A stretch of DNA of 52,847 bases from an uncultured Ruminococcus sp. (GCA_902790475.1 CADASG010000005.1:1-52847), one strand, 5' to 3'; shown: positions 8,289-17,012, counted from the stretch's first letter. Notes: a model not told the origin generated them from the letters alone. Made by a program: numbers and translations.

Positions 8289-10571
8289 CTAATTTCTGAC
8301 GGAAAGCGGCAGCTTTAAGTTTTGGTTACGGATAAAATATGCATGGCGGCTTACTTCCGAAAAATCATGCTGTCCGCGTTCCCATACACTCTCGCTTCCC
8401 GTGAAGTACAGGTCTCCGCAACGCAGCAGTGAAAGCTTTTTCGGACTGCCTTCGAGTATCAGCACATCGGGCTCATGCCATGACTCGGGGAGCTTTTGGA
8501 TATCGGCTCCGGTAGTTAGATAAAGCACGCTTCCTGCCGGAGAAGTGAGATACTGGGCGGTGAAGCTTTTCTCGGCAAGGAAACAATCGGTCACCTCGTC
8601 GTTGAGACCAAACCTGTATTCAACGGAGGAGTCAAGGAAACGCGCTTTGTCAGCATCAAAATCATTGGCGTATTTACCGCTATCATATACCAAAATCTTT
8701 TCTACGTCAAATTCTTCCTCGATCGAATAGAGATAACGCGAGTGGGAATAATTCATTTTCGGAATAATAAGCATATCTATAATATCTGAGTTTCTGCCGA
8801 TCTCTCTGACGGTTTCGCTGTATGATCTATAGCTTCCGCCGCAGCTCAACAGAGAGAGGTTGCGCTCCTTGGTTACAGCGACGGTCACGCCGTTTCCGCT
8901 GCTGAACACGGATAGATATGCGTTCTTATCGGCAAGCAGAGCGCTAACGGAATAACCCATCATCAGCACTGCAAGTGAAAACGCCACAGAACATCGGATA
9001 TAGGTTTTGCTGAGCTTACGATTCTCACGAAGAATATAACCTGCCGTCACAAGGACAGCGATAACGGCAAGCCAAATATAATGGTAGGGTTCATCTGTTT
9101 TGACGTATGCAAACGGAAGATCGGCGCAGGCTGATATAATCCCGATAAGTGCGCGGCAGCATGATCCGCACACAGTAGCACAAGCATAAGCAAGCGGAGG
9201 AACAAAGCAAAGACAGACCGTCAGCAGGGACGACCAGAGTATCACAGCGGCAAGCGGTTCGGCAACCACCGAAAGCGGAGCCGCGAGCAGCGCAGTCCTT
9301 CCGAAAAAGATGACAGACAGCGGCATCGTCCATGCGCCGGCTGAAACAGAAACAGCAAGGAGCGACAGGATCAGGTTTGGAATGCGCAGAGCAAATACTG
9401 CCAGCGTCAAACGAAAGCTGTAGCGGTTCCTTCCGTTTTTCAGCGAGGACGATTTGCGCCAACGGGTGTATACGCTTTTGCTCAGCCTGTCGAGACGGGT
9501 AACGCGCCGCATGAAGCCGAGTATCGGAGGCTCCCACAGCACGATCCCGATAGTCGCGGCGAAAGACAGCAGCATACCGATATCTCCCACCGCATAAGGA
9601 TTGAACAACGAAAGACAGAGACCGGCGAAGCCCAGGGAATTCAGGCTGTCGTGCGTTCGTCTGATGCAGTCCCCTCCGAACATAATAATCAGCATTATCC
9701 CCGAGCGCATAACCGAGGGATAAAAACCGGTCAGCGCACAGTAACCGAATATCAGCAGAACCATCAAACAAAAGCGCAGCCGTCTCATATAGAGCTTGCG
9801 CAGCAAAAAGACGAAAAGGCACAGCGTTACGGAAAAGTGCATTCCCGATACCACTACAAGGTGAGAGGTTCCGGTGCGCGTAAAATCCCGCTTGATCTCA
9901 AACGGAAGTCCGCGTTTTTCTCCAAGCAAAATCGCTCTCGCCAAGTAAACGGAGTCCCCGTACATATATCGGTTTATCACCGACTGCGCCCACTGCCTCG
10001 CGCCTACCGCGAAGGCATAGAGTGAAAACTGCTTTTCGCCCGTTTTTTTCACTGTATACGGCTGAGAAGTATCGACGGAAAGAAAGATACGCTCGCTCTT
10101 TCGGTTTGACGCCTCTTCCTCCGTCACCACGGCCGAGCCTTTGATTTTGTCAAACGCCTCCGCATCCTCAGCCCTATACGAACGCAGATAAATCTTTATT
10201 CCGGCAGGCTCATTATTGACGGTATCGGTTTGGATAATGTAATCGACCGCTTTATCGGTCAGCGTTGGCTGATCGCAAATGAAGCCTGTGAAAGATATTT
10301 CTTTATCAGAATAATTATCTATGATCGGTTCGACATAAATATTCTCATAAAGAAATATAGAGAGCATGGCGCACATGACGGTGACCGCAGCGCAAATCAA
10401 AGTCTTGCCGATCATCAGCTTCGGAAACAGCTTTTTCTGAATCAGCGACGCCACAACCACGGCAACACAAATGACGGTGATGACAGCGACGGTGACCGAA
10501 TCGTGCAAATAAAAAACGACTGTAAGTGTTGAAAGGTAAGTCAGTCCAATCAAAGCAAACAGTCGTCTCAT
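8289..10571 (-). CDS. comEC: ComEC/Rec2-family DNA uptake channel-like protein
   Basis: 760 residues. The N-terminal part (1-200) has two membrane segments and a DUF4131-like domain. The central competence domain (about 205-505) opens with GTSHLVVVSGMHFSV, the family hallmark (GxxHLxxxSGxH), and carries many membrane helices. The C-terminal 200 residues occupy the place of the metallo-beta-lactamase domain but lack its HxHxDH motif; only a weak NYSHSRY remains, so the nuclease-like half looks inactive. ComEC normally passes single-stranded DNA across the membrane in transformation. No comEA or pilus gene lies beside it here. It follows the PRTase gene by 12 bases in the operon. Confidence 0.85.
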   Translation of the reverse strand: MRRLFALIGLTYLSTLTVVFYLHDSVTVAVITVICVAVVVASLIQKKLFPKLMIGKTLICAAVTVMCAMLSIFLYENIYVEPIIDNYSDKEISFTGFICDQPTLTDKAVDYIIQTDTVNNEPAGIKIYLRSYRAEDAEAFDKIKGSAVVTEEEASNRKSERIFLSVDTSQPYTVKKTGEKQFSLYAFAVGARQWAQSVINRYMYGDSVYLARAILLGEKRGLPFEIKRDFTRTGTSHLVVVSGMHFSVTLCLFVFLLRKLYMRRLRFCLMVLLIFGYCALTGFYPSVMRSGIMLIIMFGGDCIRRTHDSLNSLGFAGLCLSLFNPYAVGDIGMLLSFAATIGIVLWEPPILGFMRRVTRLDRLSKSVYTRWRKSSSLKNGRNRYSFRLTLAVFALRIPNLILSLLAVSVSAGAWTMPLSVIFFGRTALLAAPLSVVAEPLAAVILWSSLLTVCLCFVPPLAYACATVCGSCCRALIGIISACADLPFAYVKTDEPYHYIWLAVIAVLVTAGYILRENRKLSKTYIRCSVAFSLAVLMMGYSVSALLADKNAYLSVFSSGNGVTVAVTKERNLSLLSCGGSYRSYSETVREIGRNSDIIDMLIIPKMNYSHSRYLYSIEEEFDVEKILVYDSGKYANDFDADKARFLDSSVEYRFGLNDEVTDCFLAEKSFTAQYLTSPAGSVLYLTTGADIQKLPESWHEPDVLILEGSPKKLSLLRCGDLYFTGSESVWERGQHDFSEVSRHAYFIRNQNLKLPLSVRN

Positions 10572-10583
10572 CTTAATACTCCG

Positions 10584-11120
10584 TTATTTCGTAAAAAGCG
10601 GCAGCGGTTCAAGGAAAATGATGTCGTCGCGATTTTTCGCTTCACCCTCCGCCAGCACGCAGGCTTTGCCCACGATTTCAGCGCCGCAGGAATCCATCAG
10701 ATGCTCCAGCGCCGCAAGGCTTTCGCCGGTGGAAACCACATCATCAACAAGCAGCACACGCTTTCCGCGCAAAAACTTAACGTCGTCGTCACCCAGATAC
10801 AGCTTTTGCTCTCTGGCTGTGGTAATTGAATTCACGACCACCTCGGTGCAGTTGCGCATATAAACCTTGACGCTTTTTCTGGCTATGACATACTCGCGGC
10901 AGCCCTGACGCGCCATTTCGTAGCAAAGCGGGATCCCCTTTGCCTCGGCAGACACAACTACATCATGCGCGGGGCATTTTTCCAGCAGAGCAGCGGCAGC
11001 CTTCTCGGTAACCTCTACGTCGCCGAACATAATAAACGCCGCGATACTGACGTTCTCATCAACGGGAAAAAGCTGCAGATCACGCTCTACTCCCGCAATG
11101 CTTATCTTGTAGGTATCCAT
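10584..11120 (-). CDS. Phosphoribosyltransferase, adenine-phosphoribosyltransferase type
   Basis: 178 residues with a type I PRTase fold. The PRPP-binding loop VLLVDDVVSTGESL lies at about 125-138, and the N-terminal half has ISIAAFIMFGD and VVSAEAKGIPLCYEMA. It probably salvages adenine to AMP with PRPP, but the family also includes xanthine enzymes and PurR-like regulators, so the substrate is uncertain. I choose the second ATG (11120), five bases after GGAGG; the first is only two bases from it. It lies between the hit and comEC genes in one operon. Confidence 0.8.
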   Translation of the reverse strand: MDTYKISIAGVERDLQLFPVDENVSIAAFIMFGDVEVTEKAAAALLEKCPAHDVVVSAEAKGIPLCYEMARQGCREYVIARKSVKVYMRNCTEVVVNSITTAREQKLYLGDDDVKFLRGKRVLLVDDVVSTGESLAALEHLMDSCGAEIVGKACVLAEGEAKNRDDIIFLEPLPLFTK

Positions 11121-11130
11121 CATATCCTCC

Positions 11131-11472
11131 TTACGCCATCCTGCCGTTGAGCTGTGTGCCGCCCAAAAGATGGAAGTGGATATGCTTTACGCTTTGGCAG
11201 CCGTCACTGCCGCAGTTGTTGACGATTCGGTAACCGTTTTCAAGCCCCAGCGTCTTTGCGATCTGAGGGATCTTGGTGAAAATATGCGCCACAACAGAAG
11301 AATTGCTTTCATCAATTTCATCAGCGCAGCTGATGTGCTGCTTTGGCACCACAAGCACATGAACGGGCGCCTGCGGCTCCAAATCGTAAAAAGCCACGAT
11401 CATCTCGTCTTCATATACCTTTTTAGACGGAATAGAGCCGTCAACGATTTTGCAGAATATGCAATTGTCCAT
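11131..11472 (-). CDS. HIT-family nucleotide-binding protein (HinT-like)
   Basis: 113 residues with the histidine triad HIHFHLLGG near the C-terminus, the N-terminal zinc-type CIFCKIVDG and the family strand AFYDLEPQAPVHVLVVPKQH. HinT-type proteins hydrolyse adenosine 5'-phosphoramidates. This is the first gene of the operon that continues through the PRTase, comEC, holA and rnmV genes, with a promoter at 11529-11557. The start at 11472 has AGGGGAC upstream. Confidence 0.93.
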   Translation of the reverse strand: MDNCIFCKIVDGSIPSKKVYEDEMIVAFYDLEPQAPVHVLVVPKQHISCADEIDESNSSVVAHIFTKIPQIAKTLGLENGYRIVNNCGSDGCQSVKHIHFHLLGGTQLNGRMA

Positions 11473-11528
11473 ATTATTGTCCCCTATTTAGTTTATTTGA
11501 AATAAATCAACATTTCTCGTATAAGTAT

Positions 11529-11557
11529 ATTTTACATTATTATTCGTAAAAAATCAA
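11529..11557 (-). promoter_or_regulatory. Sigma-A promoter of the hit-PRTase-comEC-holA-rnmV operon
   Basis: TTGATT (11557-11552), 17-base spacer and TAAAAT (11534-11529) on the minus strand. No other promoter is obvious in the tight spacing downstream. Confidence 0.65.
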
Positions 11558-11587
11558 GGCGGTACGGCGCAATATTATTGCGGCAGA

Positions 11588-12724
11588 TCACGGCAGGAAT
11601 TTTCTGAAATCGGGTTCGGTAACGACGCCCTCGTCAAGCTCTCTGCGCACGCCCTTTTTGATAAGGGAGTCGCTGTAATCGTAATAGGCGCGGTAATGAT
11701 CGGCGGCTTCACGCCATTCGCGCTGCTCCGCATCTCCCAAGTCTGAGGGTGAAAGCCCGTAGTTTTTCATCAGCAAGCCTGTGACATAATCGGTAAACTT
11801 TCGCTGACCGTAGATATTTAAGTGATCGAGGTTATAAAAATCCTCGGAAACATCCACGCCCGTTTTTTTCATGTCGCGCTCAAAATTCAGATAATCAAAG
11901 CCGTATTCCCTAACGATGTCCCCCACCGCGTTCGCGCGTTCACCCCTGTCGAAGGTCCTGCGCACCACGATATGCGGAAAACGGGTAAACACAACGTTTT
12001 TCAATCCCTTGTCCTTGCAGAACTGCAGCAGCTCGCGCAGGGATCTCTCGGAATCGGGATTGAGCGGTTTTTTAGCGTCACGGTCAACAAGGTCGTCATT
12101 CATATTTCGCTGACGCGCTTTAAATACATGCGTCTCGTTTTTTATGCCCTTCAGGTAATTGTATCCCCGCGATTGATTGGCGATGATGGTTCCGGCAAGC
12201 TCCATATCCTGCGGTATGTTTTTCCACACGTCATGGTATTTGATGATTGGCATGAGGTATTCCTCCGGATGCTCCGGAGAGAGCTCGCCGAGAAACGCCA
12301 GCTTATTTGCGTTCAGCGGCAGATGGTCAACCAAATGGCGTATATTTGCCTCCTTGGCTTGGTTCTTGTCGTTGGCGTAAAGCACGCTGTTCAGCTCGAC
12401 CAATATCAGCTTTGGGGACTGATGCTTGAGCGTTTCCTGAATTTGAAGCTTTGTGGTGAGGATAGAATTTGCCTCAGTCGCAAAAAGATAGCCCGTGACG
12501 CCGTGACGCTCATACGCGTAACCCGGAGCGAAATCCGAATATACCTCGCTTGCGCCTATCAGCACAACGTCAACGGAATCTTTATCCTCTAAGTAAAAGC
12601 CTTTTACGCGCTCGCGGTTATGATCCGTGCTGCAAAGCACATATTCCTGAAGCAGGAGTGTGGAAAACAGCACCGCCAGCAGCAGCGTCAGCACCTTTGA
12701 AAAGCGCAGCAGCCTTGCCTTCAT
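11588..12724 (-). CDS. Membrane-anchored SGNH/GDSL-hydrolase-like protein
   Basis: 378 residues with an N-terminal membrane anchor (about 10-30) and an extracytoplasmic domain. VVLIGASEVYSDFAP resembles the GxSxxxxxxxP block I of SGNH-fold proteins related to DltD and alginate O-acetylation factors. YNLDHLNIYGQRKF near the C-terminus matches the Asp-x-x-His block V. Esterase or acyl-transfer activity on a cell-wall polymer is an inference. The ATG at 12724 has GAGG nine bases upstream; an earlier ATG at 12739 overlaps the previous stop as TAATG and is also possible. It is the second gene of a pair with the lipoprotein. Confidence 0.7.
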   Translation of the reverse strand: MKARLLRFSKVLTLLLAVLFSTLLLQEYVLCSTDHNRERVKGFYLEDKDSVDVVLIGASEVYSDFAPGYAYERHGVTGYLFATEANSILTTKLQIQETLKHQSPKLILVELNSVLYANDKNQAKEANIRHLVDHLPLNANKLAFLGELSPEHPEEYLMPIIKYHDVWKNIPQDMELAGTIIANQSRGYNYLKGIKNETHVFKARQRNMNDDLVDRDAKKPLNPDSERSLRELLQFCKDKGLKNVVFTRFPHIVVRRTFDRGERANAVGDIVREYGFDYLNFERDMKKTGVDVSEDFYNLDHLNIYGQRKFTDYVTGLLMKNYGLSPSDLGDAEQREWREAADHYRAYYDYSDSLIKKGVRRELDEGVVTEPDFRKFLP

Positions 12725-12738
12725 TGCGGTTCGCCTCA

Positions 12739-13299
12739 TTAAACGCCGTCAAAATAGTAATCGATTTCCTTTACAACGCCGTCCTCTACAAAGAACTGCA
12801 GCGACTTGTCACCGACGGAATAGCTCAGATACTTGCCTGTTTTCTGAACGTCGTCGCCGTATTTTTCTCCTATCTCGGAGTCCTTACTTCCCACGGAAAT
12901 ACCCTTGGGAGTTGCGATCCCCTCGCCTTTGATGGTGATCTCTATAACTCTGTCGATTTCACCGTCGGGATAAGTAAAGACAGAGAAGCCGTCGTACTCA
13001 TAGGTTTTATCCTCGCCCTCGGTGCCGTGGCAGCTTGCCTCGGAGTACACGTTTTTCGCGTCGCCGAGCTTTGAAAGAACCTCGCTCATATCCTCGTTAA
13101 GGTCGATTTTCTTTCCGTTGATCTCACAGGTGAGATCAGCCTCGGTAAAGCCGTCTCCGCTTTTTTTCGCTTCCGTTTGAGAAACGGCGGAGGTATTGCC
13201 GCCGTCGGAGGCTTTTGAATCCGAAGCTCCGCAGCCCGCAAATGAAACCGCGCCGGCAAGCGTCAGCACGGAAAGAATGATCGCCACATGTTTTTTCAT
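12739..13299 (-). CDS. Secreted lipoprotein of unknown function
   Basis: 186 residues. The signal peptide ends in the lipobox SFAGC, followed by a Ser/Asp-rich linker. The folded part (about 45-186) contains two similar halves built around a short glycine-rich turn (LGDAKNVYSE and YGDDVQKTGK), which resembles small PepSY/SmpA-like repeats, although I cannot assign a family. The start at 13299 has GGGAG nine bases before; a TTG at 13308 is less likely. It is translationally coupled to the SGNH-like gene (TAATG), so both may act on the same envelope component. Confidence 0.75.
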   Translation of the reverse strand: MKKHVAIILSVLTLAGAVSFAGCGASDSKASDGGNTSAVSQTEAKKSGDGFTEADLTCEINGKKIDLNEDMSEVLSKLGDAKNVYSEASCHGTEGEDKTYEYDGFSVFTYPDGEIDRVIEITIKGEGIATPKGISVGSKDSEIGEKYGDDVQKTGKYLSYSVGDKSLQFFVEDGVVKEIDYYFDGV

Positions 13300-13331
13300 A
13301 ATAAACAACTCCCTAACAGGTAATATTCTTC

Positions 13332-13363
13332 AGGCAATACCGCATGATTTGCGGGGCATGCCT
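13332..13363. repeat. Degenerate AGGCAA-family repeat remnant in the lipoprotein leader
   Basis: AGGCAATACCGCATGATTTG starts like the left end of the repeat family and ends in GGCATGCCTTG. The core CCGCA-TGATT-TGCGG can fold as a small hairpin in the 5' leader of the lipoprotein mRNA. Confidence 0.5.
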
Positions 13364-13380
13364 TGTTTAATTTTATCATC

Positions 13381-13409
13381 ATTATAGCATTTTATTTATC
13401 TTTTTTCAA
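13381..13409 (-). promoter_or_regulatory. Sigma-A promoter of the lipoprotein/SGNH operon
   Basis: TTGAAA (13409-13404), 17-base spacer and TATAAT (13386-13381) on the minus strand. The leader is about 75 bases and contains the repeat remnant. Confidence 0.75.
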
Positions 13410-13419
13410 CAACTAAACC

Positions 13420-13461
13420 GAAAAAAGACAGATATTCGACATTTTCAGCGAATATCTGTCT
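13420..13461 (-). terminator. Rho-independent terminator of der-plsY
   Basis: Perfect 13-base stem AGACAGATATTCG / CGAATATCTGTCT with a 10-base loop, followed on the minus strand by TTTTTTC. It ends the plsY transcript. Confidence 0.88.
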
Positions 13462-13492
13462 TGAATCAATTGATTTATTAGTGATAATGCGA

Positions 13493-14227
13493 TTATTTTT
13501 TGGCAGTAATTTTCTTTTCCTCTCCTCTGAGCAAACGCTTGATATTATCCTTGTGTTTAACGGTAACAAACACGCCGATTATAAGCGCCGCGCACGTGGA
13601 GATCACCACGTAACTCATTACGATATTATCTCCGTATGGGATACGGTCAAAGAAAAAGGTAGCCAAAAAAGTGTAGGGACCGTACAGCAGCGCGCCGGTT
13701 ATGCTGCCCAGCGAAATGATTTTGAACAGCAGGAACAGGATTAGAAATGTTCCCAACACCATCAGAAAAACGCGCCAGTCCTCAGTGAGCATCAGCGCCG
13801 CCGCAGATACTACTCCCTTGCCGCCTTTAAAATGGAAATAAAGCGGATAGGAATGGCCGAGGATGCAGAAGATACCTGCAAGGTATTTGCCGACATTTAT
13901 CACCATTTCTTTGTATATAGGGTCTGTTACCGAACCGGTAACTACAGAAAACAACATTCCTCCGATCAAAACAGCGATAACGCATTTCAGCGCGTCGCAA
14001 ACGATAGTGATTATCGCCGGAACCTTGCCCACGGAGCGGAGAACATTGGTAAAGCCCGCGTTTCCGCTGCCCATATCACGAATGTCCTTTTTGCCCTTAG
14101 TCCAAATCTTTGTGACGATAACGGCAGGATTGATGCTGCCCAGCAGATAGGCGATAACAGGCGTGAGCAGCCAGCACCACCAGTAGGGAGCAAAGCTGTT
14201 TGACAGCACGGTTAATACAGGATCCAT
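13493..14227 (-). CDS. plsY: Glycerol-3-phosphate acyltransferase PlsY
   Basis: 244 residues, an integral membrane enzyme that transfers the acyl group of acyl-phosphate to glycerol-3-phosphate, the first step of phospholipid synthesis. The three PlsY motifs are visible: the N-terminal YLLGSINPAVIV, DIRDMGSGNAGFTNVLR (phosphate loop), and GHSYPLYFHFKGGKGVVSA. It is slightly longer than typical because of an N-terminal extension and a charged tail. Its ATG overlaps the stop of der as TAATG, so the two are coupled. Confidence 0.94.
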   Translation of the reverse strand: MDPVLTVLSNSFAPYWWCWLLTPVIAYLLGSINPAVIVTKIWTKGKKDIRDMGSGNAGFTNVLRSVGKVPAIITIVCDALKCVIAVLIGGMLFSVVTGSVTDPIYKEMVINVGKYLAGIFCILGHSYPLYFHFKGGKGVVSAAALMLTEDWRVFLMVLGTFLILFLLFKIISLGSITGALLYGPYTFLATFFFDRIPYGDNIVMSYVVISTCAALIIGVFVTVKHKDNIKRLLRGEEKKITAKK

Positions 14228-15549
14228 TACTTCTCTCCCCTTTCGCGGATAATGATCCTTACAGGCGTGCCCTCCAAGCCGAACGCCTCGCGGATACGGT
14301 TTTCAAGATAGCGCTGATAGGAAAAGTGGAACAATTCCTTATCGTTGCAGAAAAACACAAAAGCAGGCGGCTTTACGGAAGCCTGAGTTACATAGAATAC
14401 CTTTAGGCGCTTGCCCTTGTCGGAGGGCGGCTGAACGCGCGTGGTCGCCTGAGCAAGCAGCTCGTTGAGCATTCCGGTCCTGATGCGCAGATTGGCGCTT
14501 TCATTAGCGGTCAGTATCGCTTCAAACAGCTTGTCGAGGCGCAGTCCCGTCTTAGCGGAAATAAACACCTGCGGTGCATAGGACATAAAGGCGAAATCAG
14601 CGTCGAGCTTCTTGCGAAACTCATTCATAGTCTTGTCGTTTTTTTCGATCGCGTCCCACTTGTTGACCGCAAGCACGCAGGCTCGCCCTGCGTCGTGCGC
14701 AAGCCCTGCCACCTTGGTATCCTGCTCGGTAATACCCTCGCAGGCGTCGATCATTATTACGCAGACGTCGCTGCGCTCGATCGCCATTTTAGCGCGGATG
14801 ACGCTGTATTTCTCTATATTATCGTAAATTTTGCTCTGACGGCGCAGACCTGCGGTATCAATAAAATTGAATTTGCCGTATTGATTTTCGATCATGGTGT
14901 CGATAGTGTCGCGCGTGGTTCCTGCGATATCGGACACAATGCAGCGATCCTCGTTGGTGATGCGGTTGACAAGCGAGGATTTTCCCGCGTTAGGCTTGCC
15001 GATCACCGCTACGCTGATAACGGTCTCGTCCTCTTCCATTTCATTGTCAAAGGAGAGATATTCAAAGCAGCGGTCAAGAAGGTCGCCTGTGCCGTGGCCG
15101 TGAACTGCGGAAACCTGAACAGGCTCGCCCAGTCCCAAATTATAGAATTCATAAAAATACATCGACGGGTCGCCGACGGTGTCGCATTTATTGACGCACA
15201 CCACCACAGGCTTGCCGGATTTTTGCAGCATCTGCGCCACGTCCATGTCGGTAGCGACCATACCGCTTTTGCAGTCGGTCACCAGAATGATGACGTTGGC
15301 GGTGTCTATCGCAAGCTGTGCCTGCCTGCGCATTTGTGAAAGGATCACGTCGTCGCTCTTAGGCTCTATGCCGCCCGTGTCCACCACCATGACCGATTTT
15401 CCCAGCCACTCAGCCTCGCCGTAGATCCTGTCGCGGGTCACGCCGGGAGTATCGTCCACAATGGACATGCGCTGACCGATCAGCTTGTTAAAAAGAGTGC
15501 TTTTGCCTACGTTGGGTCTTCCCACGATAGCAATAACAGGTTTGTTCAT
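14227..15549 (-). CDS. der: Ribosome-associated GTPase Der (EngA)
   Basis: 440 residues with two tandem GTPase domains and a C-terminal KH-like domain, the Der signature. Domain 1 has GRPNVGKST, DTPGVTRD, DTGG and NKCD. Domain 2 has GKPNAGKSS, DIAGTTRDT, DTAGL and NKWD. Der is required for 50S subunit assembly. It lies directly upstream of plsY, a pairing common in Firmicutes. Confidence 0.97.
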   Translation of the reverse strand: MNKPVIAIVGRPNVGKSTLFNKLIGQRMSIVDDTPGVTRDRIYGEAEWLGKSVMVVDTGGIEPKSDDVILSQMRRQAQLAIDTANVIILVTDCKSGMVATDMDVAQMLQKSGKPVVVCVNKCDTVGDPSMYFYEFYNLGLGEPVQVSAVHGHGTGDLLDRCFEYLSFDNEMEEDETVISVAVIGKPNAGKSSLVNRITNEDRCIVSDIAGTTRDTIDTMIENQYGKFNFIDTAGLRRQSKIYDNIEKYSVIRAKMAIERSDVCVIMIDACEGITEQDTKVAGLAHDAGRACVLAVNKWDAIEKNDKTMNEFRKKLDADFAFMSYAPQVFISAKTGLRLDKLFEAILTANESANLRIRTGMLNELLAQATTRVQPPSDKGKRLKVFYVTQASVKPPAFVFFCNDKELFHFSYQRYLENRIREAFGLEGTPVRIIIRERGEK

Positions 15550-15577
15550 CGGAATTCACCAGCCTTTAAATAAGGAT

Positions 15578-15608
15578 AGAAAAACAGGGCAACAGCACGC
15601 TGTCGCCC
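15578..15608 (-). terminator. Rho-independent terminator of yceD-rpmF
   Basis: Minus-strand stem GGGCGACAG / CTGTTGCCC with a 4-base loop, followed by TGTTTTTCT. It isolates rpmF from der. Confidence 0.88.
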
Positions 15609-15630
15609 ATTAGGTTCCAAAATAAGAAGC

Positions 15631-15816
15631 TTACGCGTCTTTCTTCTCGATAACCTGTCTGCCGTTGTACATACCGCAGTTGGTGCAGGCTCTGTGAGCC
15701 GCAGTCAGCTCACCGCAGTTGGGGCAGGTTGTGAGAGTGGGAGCGTTGAGCTTCCACACGGTTGAACGTCTTGAGCTCTTTCTTGCGTGAGATGTTTTTC
15801 TTGTAGGTACTGCCAT
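15631..15816 (-). CDS. rpmF: 50S ribosomal protein L32
   Basis: 61 residues, beginning MAVPTRKTSHARKSSRRS as in L32. The zinc-ribbon form has the cysteine pairs CPNCG and CTNCG. The start has AGGAGG upstream. It follows yceD by 25 bases, the conserved yceD-rpmF order of most bacteria. Confidence 0.97.
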   Translation of the reverse strand: MAVPTRKTSHARKSSRRSTVWKLNAPTLTTCPNCGELTAAHRACTNCGMYNGRQVIEKKDA

Positions 15817-15841
15817 TACAAAGACCTCCTTTTATGTGTAT

Positions 15842-16336
15842 TCATTCCATAAGCTGTTTCAGTTTTTCGAGCCGAGGGTCGATCTGCCGCTTTTCACAGG
15901 CGCAGTCACCGAGATTCAGGTTGCTGCCGCACTGCGGACAAAGCCCTTTGCAGTCCTGCCTGCACAAAAACTTTTGCGGCAGGGAAAGCAGTATGTCGGT
16001 AATAACGACATCGTCAAGCTCGAGTGTAAAATCAGGGGTTTCAATATAATCGTCGTTGCCCTCGTCGATCAGCGTCTGCGCAAGCTTGTGAGAAAAGCTT
16101 TGGCGCATTTCGACCGTCCGCAGCTCACCGCAGCGGTCGCAGCTTCGCTGATAATCAAAACAACAGTCAAGCGTCAGTGTGACAAGACTTGCCCTGTTGG
16201 CGGCAACAGCGGTAACGGTGACGGGAGATTTGAATGGAAAAACACCGTCAACGTCTATTTGCGAGATGTCCAGCCGATAGGTCAGCTCTTTTTTTTCACC
16301 GTCATTTAAAAAGACCGATTTCAGTTCAAAAAGCAT
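15842..16336 (-). CDS. yceD: YceD/DUF177 family protein
   Basis: 164 residues. DUF177 proteins sit upstream of rpmF and are linked to 23S rRNA processing or large-subunit assembly in bacteria and plastids. The family cysteines are present: CDRCGE near residue 70, CRQDCKGLCPQCG and CACE near the C-terminus. The start has GAGGTGCGG upstream and a perfect promoter at 16384-16412. It forms an operon with rpmF. Confidence 0.9.
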   Translation of the reverse strand: MLFELKSVFLNDGEKKELTYRLDISQIDVDGVFPFKSPVTVTAVAANRASLVTLTLDCCFDYQRSCDRCGELRTVEMRQSFSHKLAQTLIDEGNDDYIETPDFTLELDDVVITDILLSLPQKFLCRQDCKGLCPQCGSNLNLGDCACEKRQIDPRLEKLKQLME

Positions 16337-16383
16337 CGCCGCACCTCAAAACCGCAAATACGCATATTAAAACGCTGTCTATT

Positions 16384-16412
16384 ATTATACAAAAGGATTC
16401 TTCCTTTGTCAA
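16384..16412 (-). promoter_or_regulatory. Sigma-A promoter of yceD-rpmF
   Basis: TTGACA (16412-16407), 17-base spacer and TATAAT (16389-16384) on the minus strand, a full consensus match as expected for a ribosomal-protein operon. Confidence 0.88.
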
Positions 16413-16504
16413 CTGATAAATTCGATAAATTGAGGAGTTTTTTCTATTTTTATCGTATATATTGTGCAATTATTCCCAACAAGAATTATATCGGACAGCT
16501 CCAA

Positions 16505-16538
16505 GAAAAATCGGCGTAATCTAATGACTACGCCGATT
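16505..16538 (-). terminator. Rho-independent terminator after the P-loop gene
   Basis: Stem AATCGGCGTA / TACGCCGATT (16509-16518 with 16529-16538), followed on the minus strand by TTTTTC. It closes the pgi/P-loop unit. Confidence 0.85.
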
Positions 16539-16560
16539 GATATTTCGATTAAAAGTCAAA

Positions 16561-16977
16561 TCAGATTCTCTGGCAAACCGCGTTTATGGTGTCGGGAATG
16601 TCAGCCTCGTCCGCCGAGATCAGCAGAACGATGTTGGTGGAGGACGCCTCGGAAAGATCCTGCATCTTCTTTGTGAAATCCTCTAAACCGTCGATACCTT
16701 CCTTGCAGATTTTGAAAGTGGAATCAACCAGAATGTCGGTAACGTCATAGTTGCCCGCGCAAATGCCGCTGATGAAGCCGCAAAGCATGTCGTAGCCCGA
16801 AACGCTGTACTGGTCGGTGTCAATGAGTCTTGCCTTGTGAGTTACGTCATAGGTAAGCTTAGCGCCCTTCTCGATGACAACAACGTTGCCCGAAGAAGCA
16901 GCGACAGCCTCGTTGGCAAGCGCAATCAATTTTTTGGTTTTACCTGTGCCTTTTTTACCGATAAGTAAAGAAACCAT
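16561..16977 (-). CDS. Small P-loop protein of unknown function
   Basis: 138 residues beginning MVSLLIGKKGTGKTKKL, a Walker A motif at residues 7-14. A possible Walker B-like strand is DILVDSTF near residue 80, and a late strand is IVLLISADEADIP. It is too short for a full RecA or ABC fold and resembles a minimal nucleoside-triphosphate-binding module. The start has GGAGGTAA upstream. It follows pgi by 35 bases and may be co-transcribed with it. I do not recognise a named function; similar clostridial proteins are sometimes labelled PilT-like without support. Confidence 0.75.
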   Translation of the reverse strand: MVSLLIGKKGTGKTKKLIALANEAVAASSGNVVVIEKGAKLTYDVTHKARLIDTDQYSVSGYDMLCGFISGICAGNYDVTDILVDSTFKICKEGIDGLEDFTKKMQDLSEASSTNIVLLISADEADIPDTINAVCQRI

Positions 16978-17012
16978 TGTTATTACCTCCGAATTTTTCT
17001 TTTTGAAGCCAC

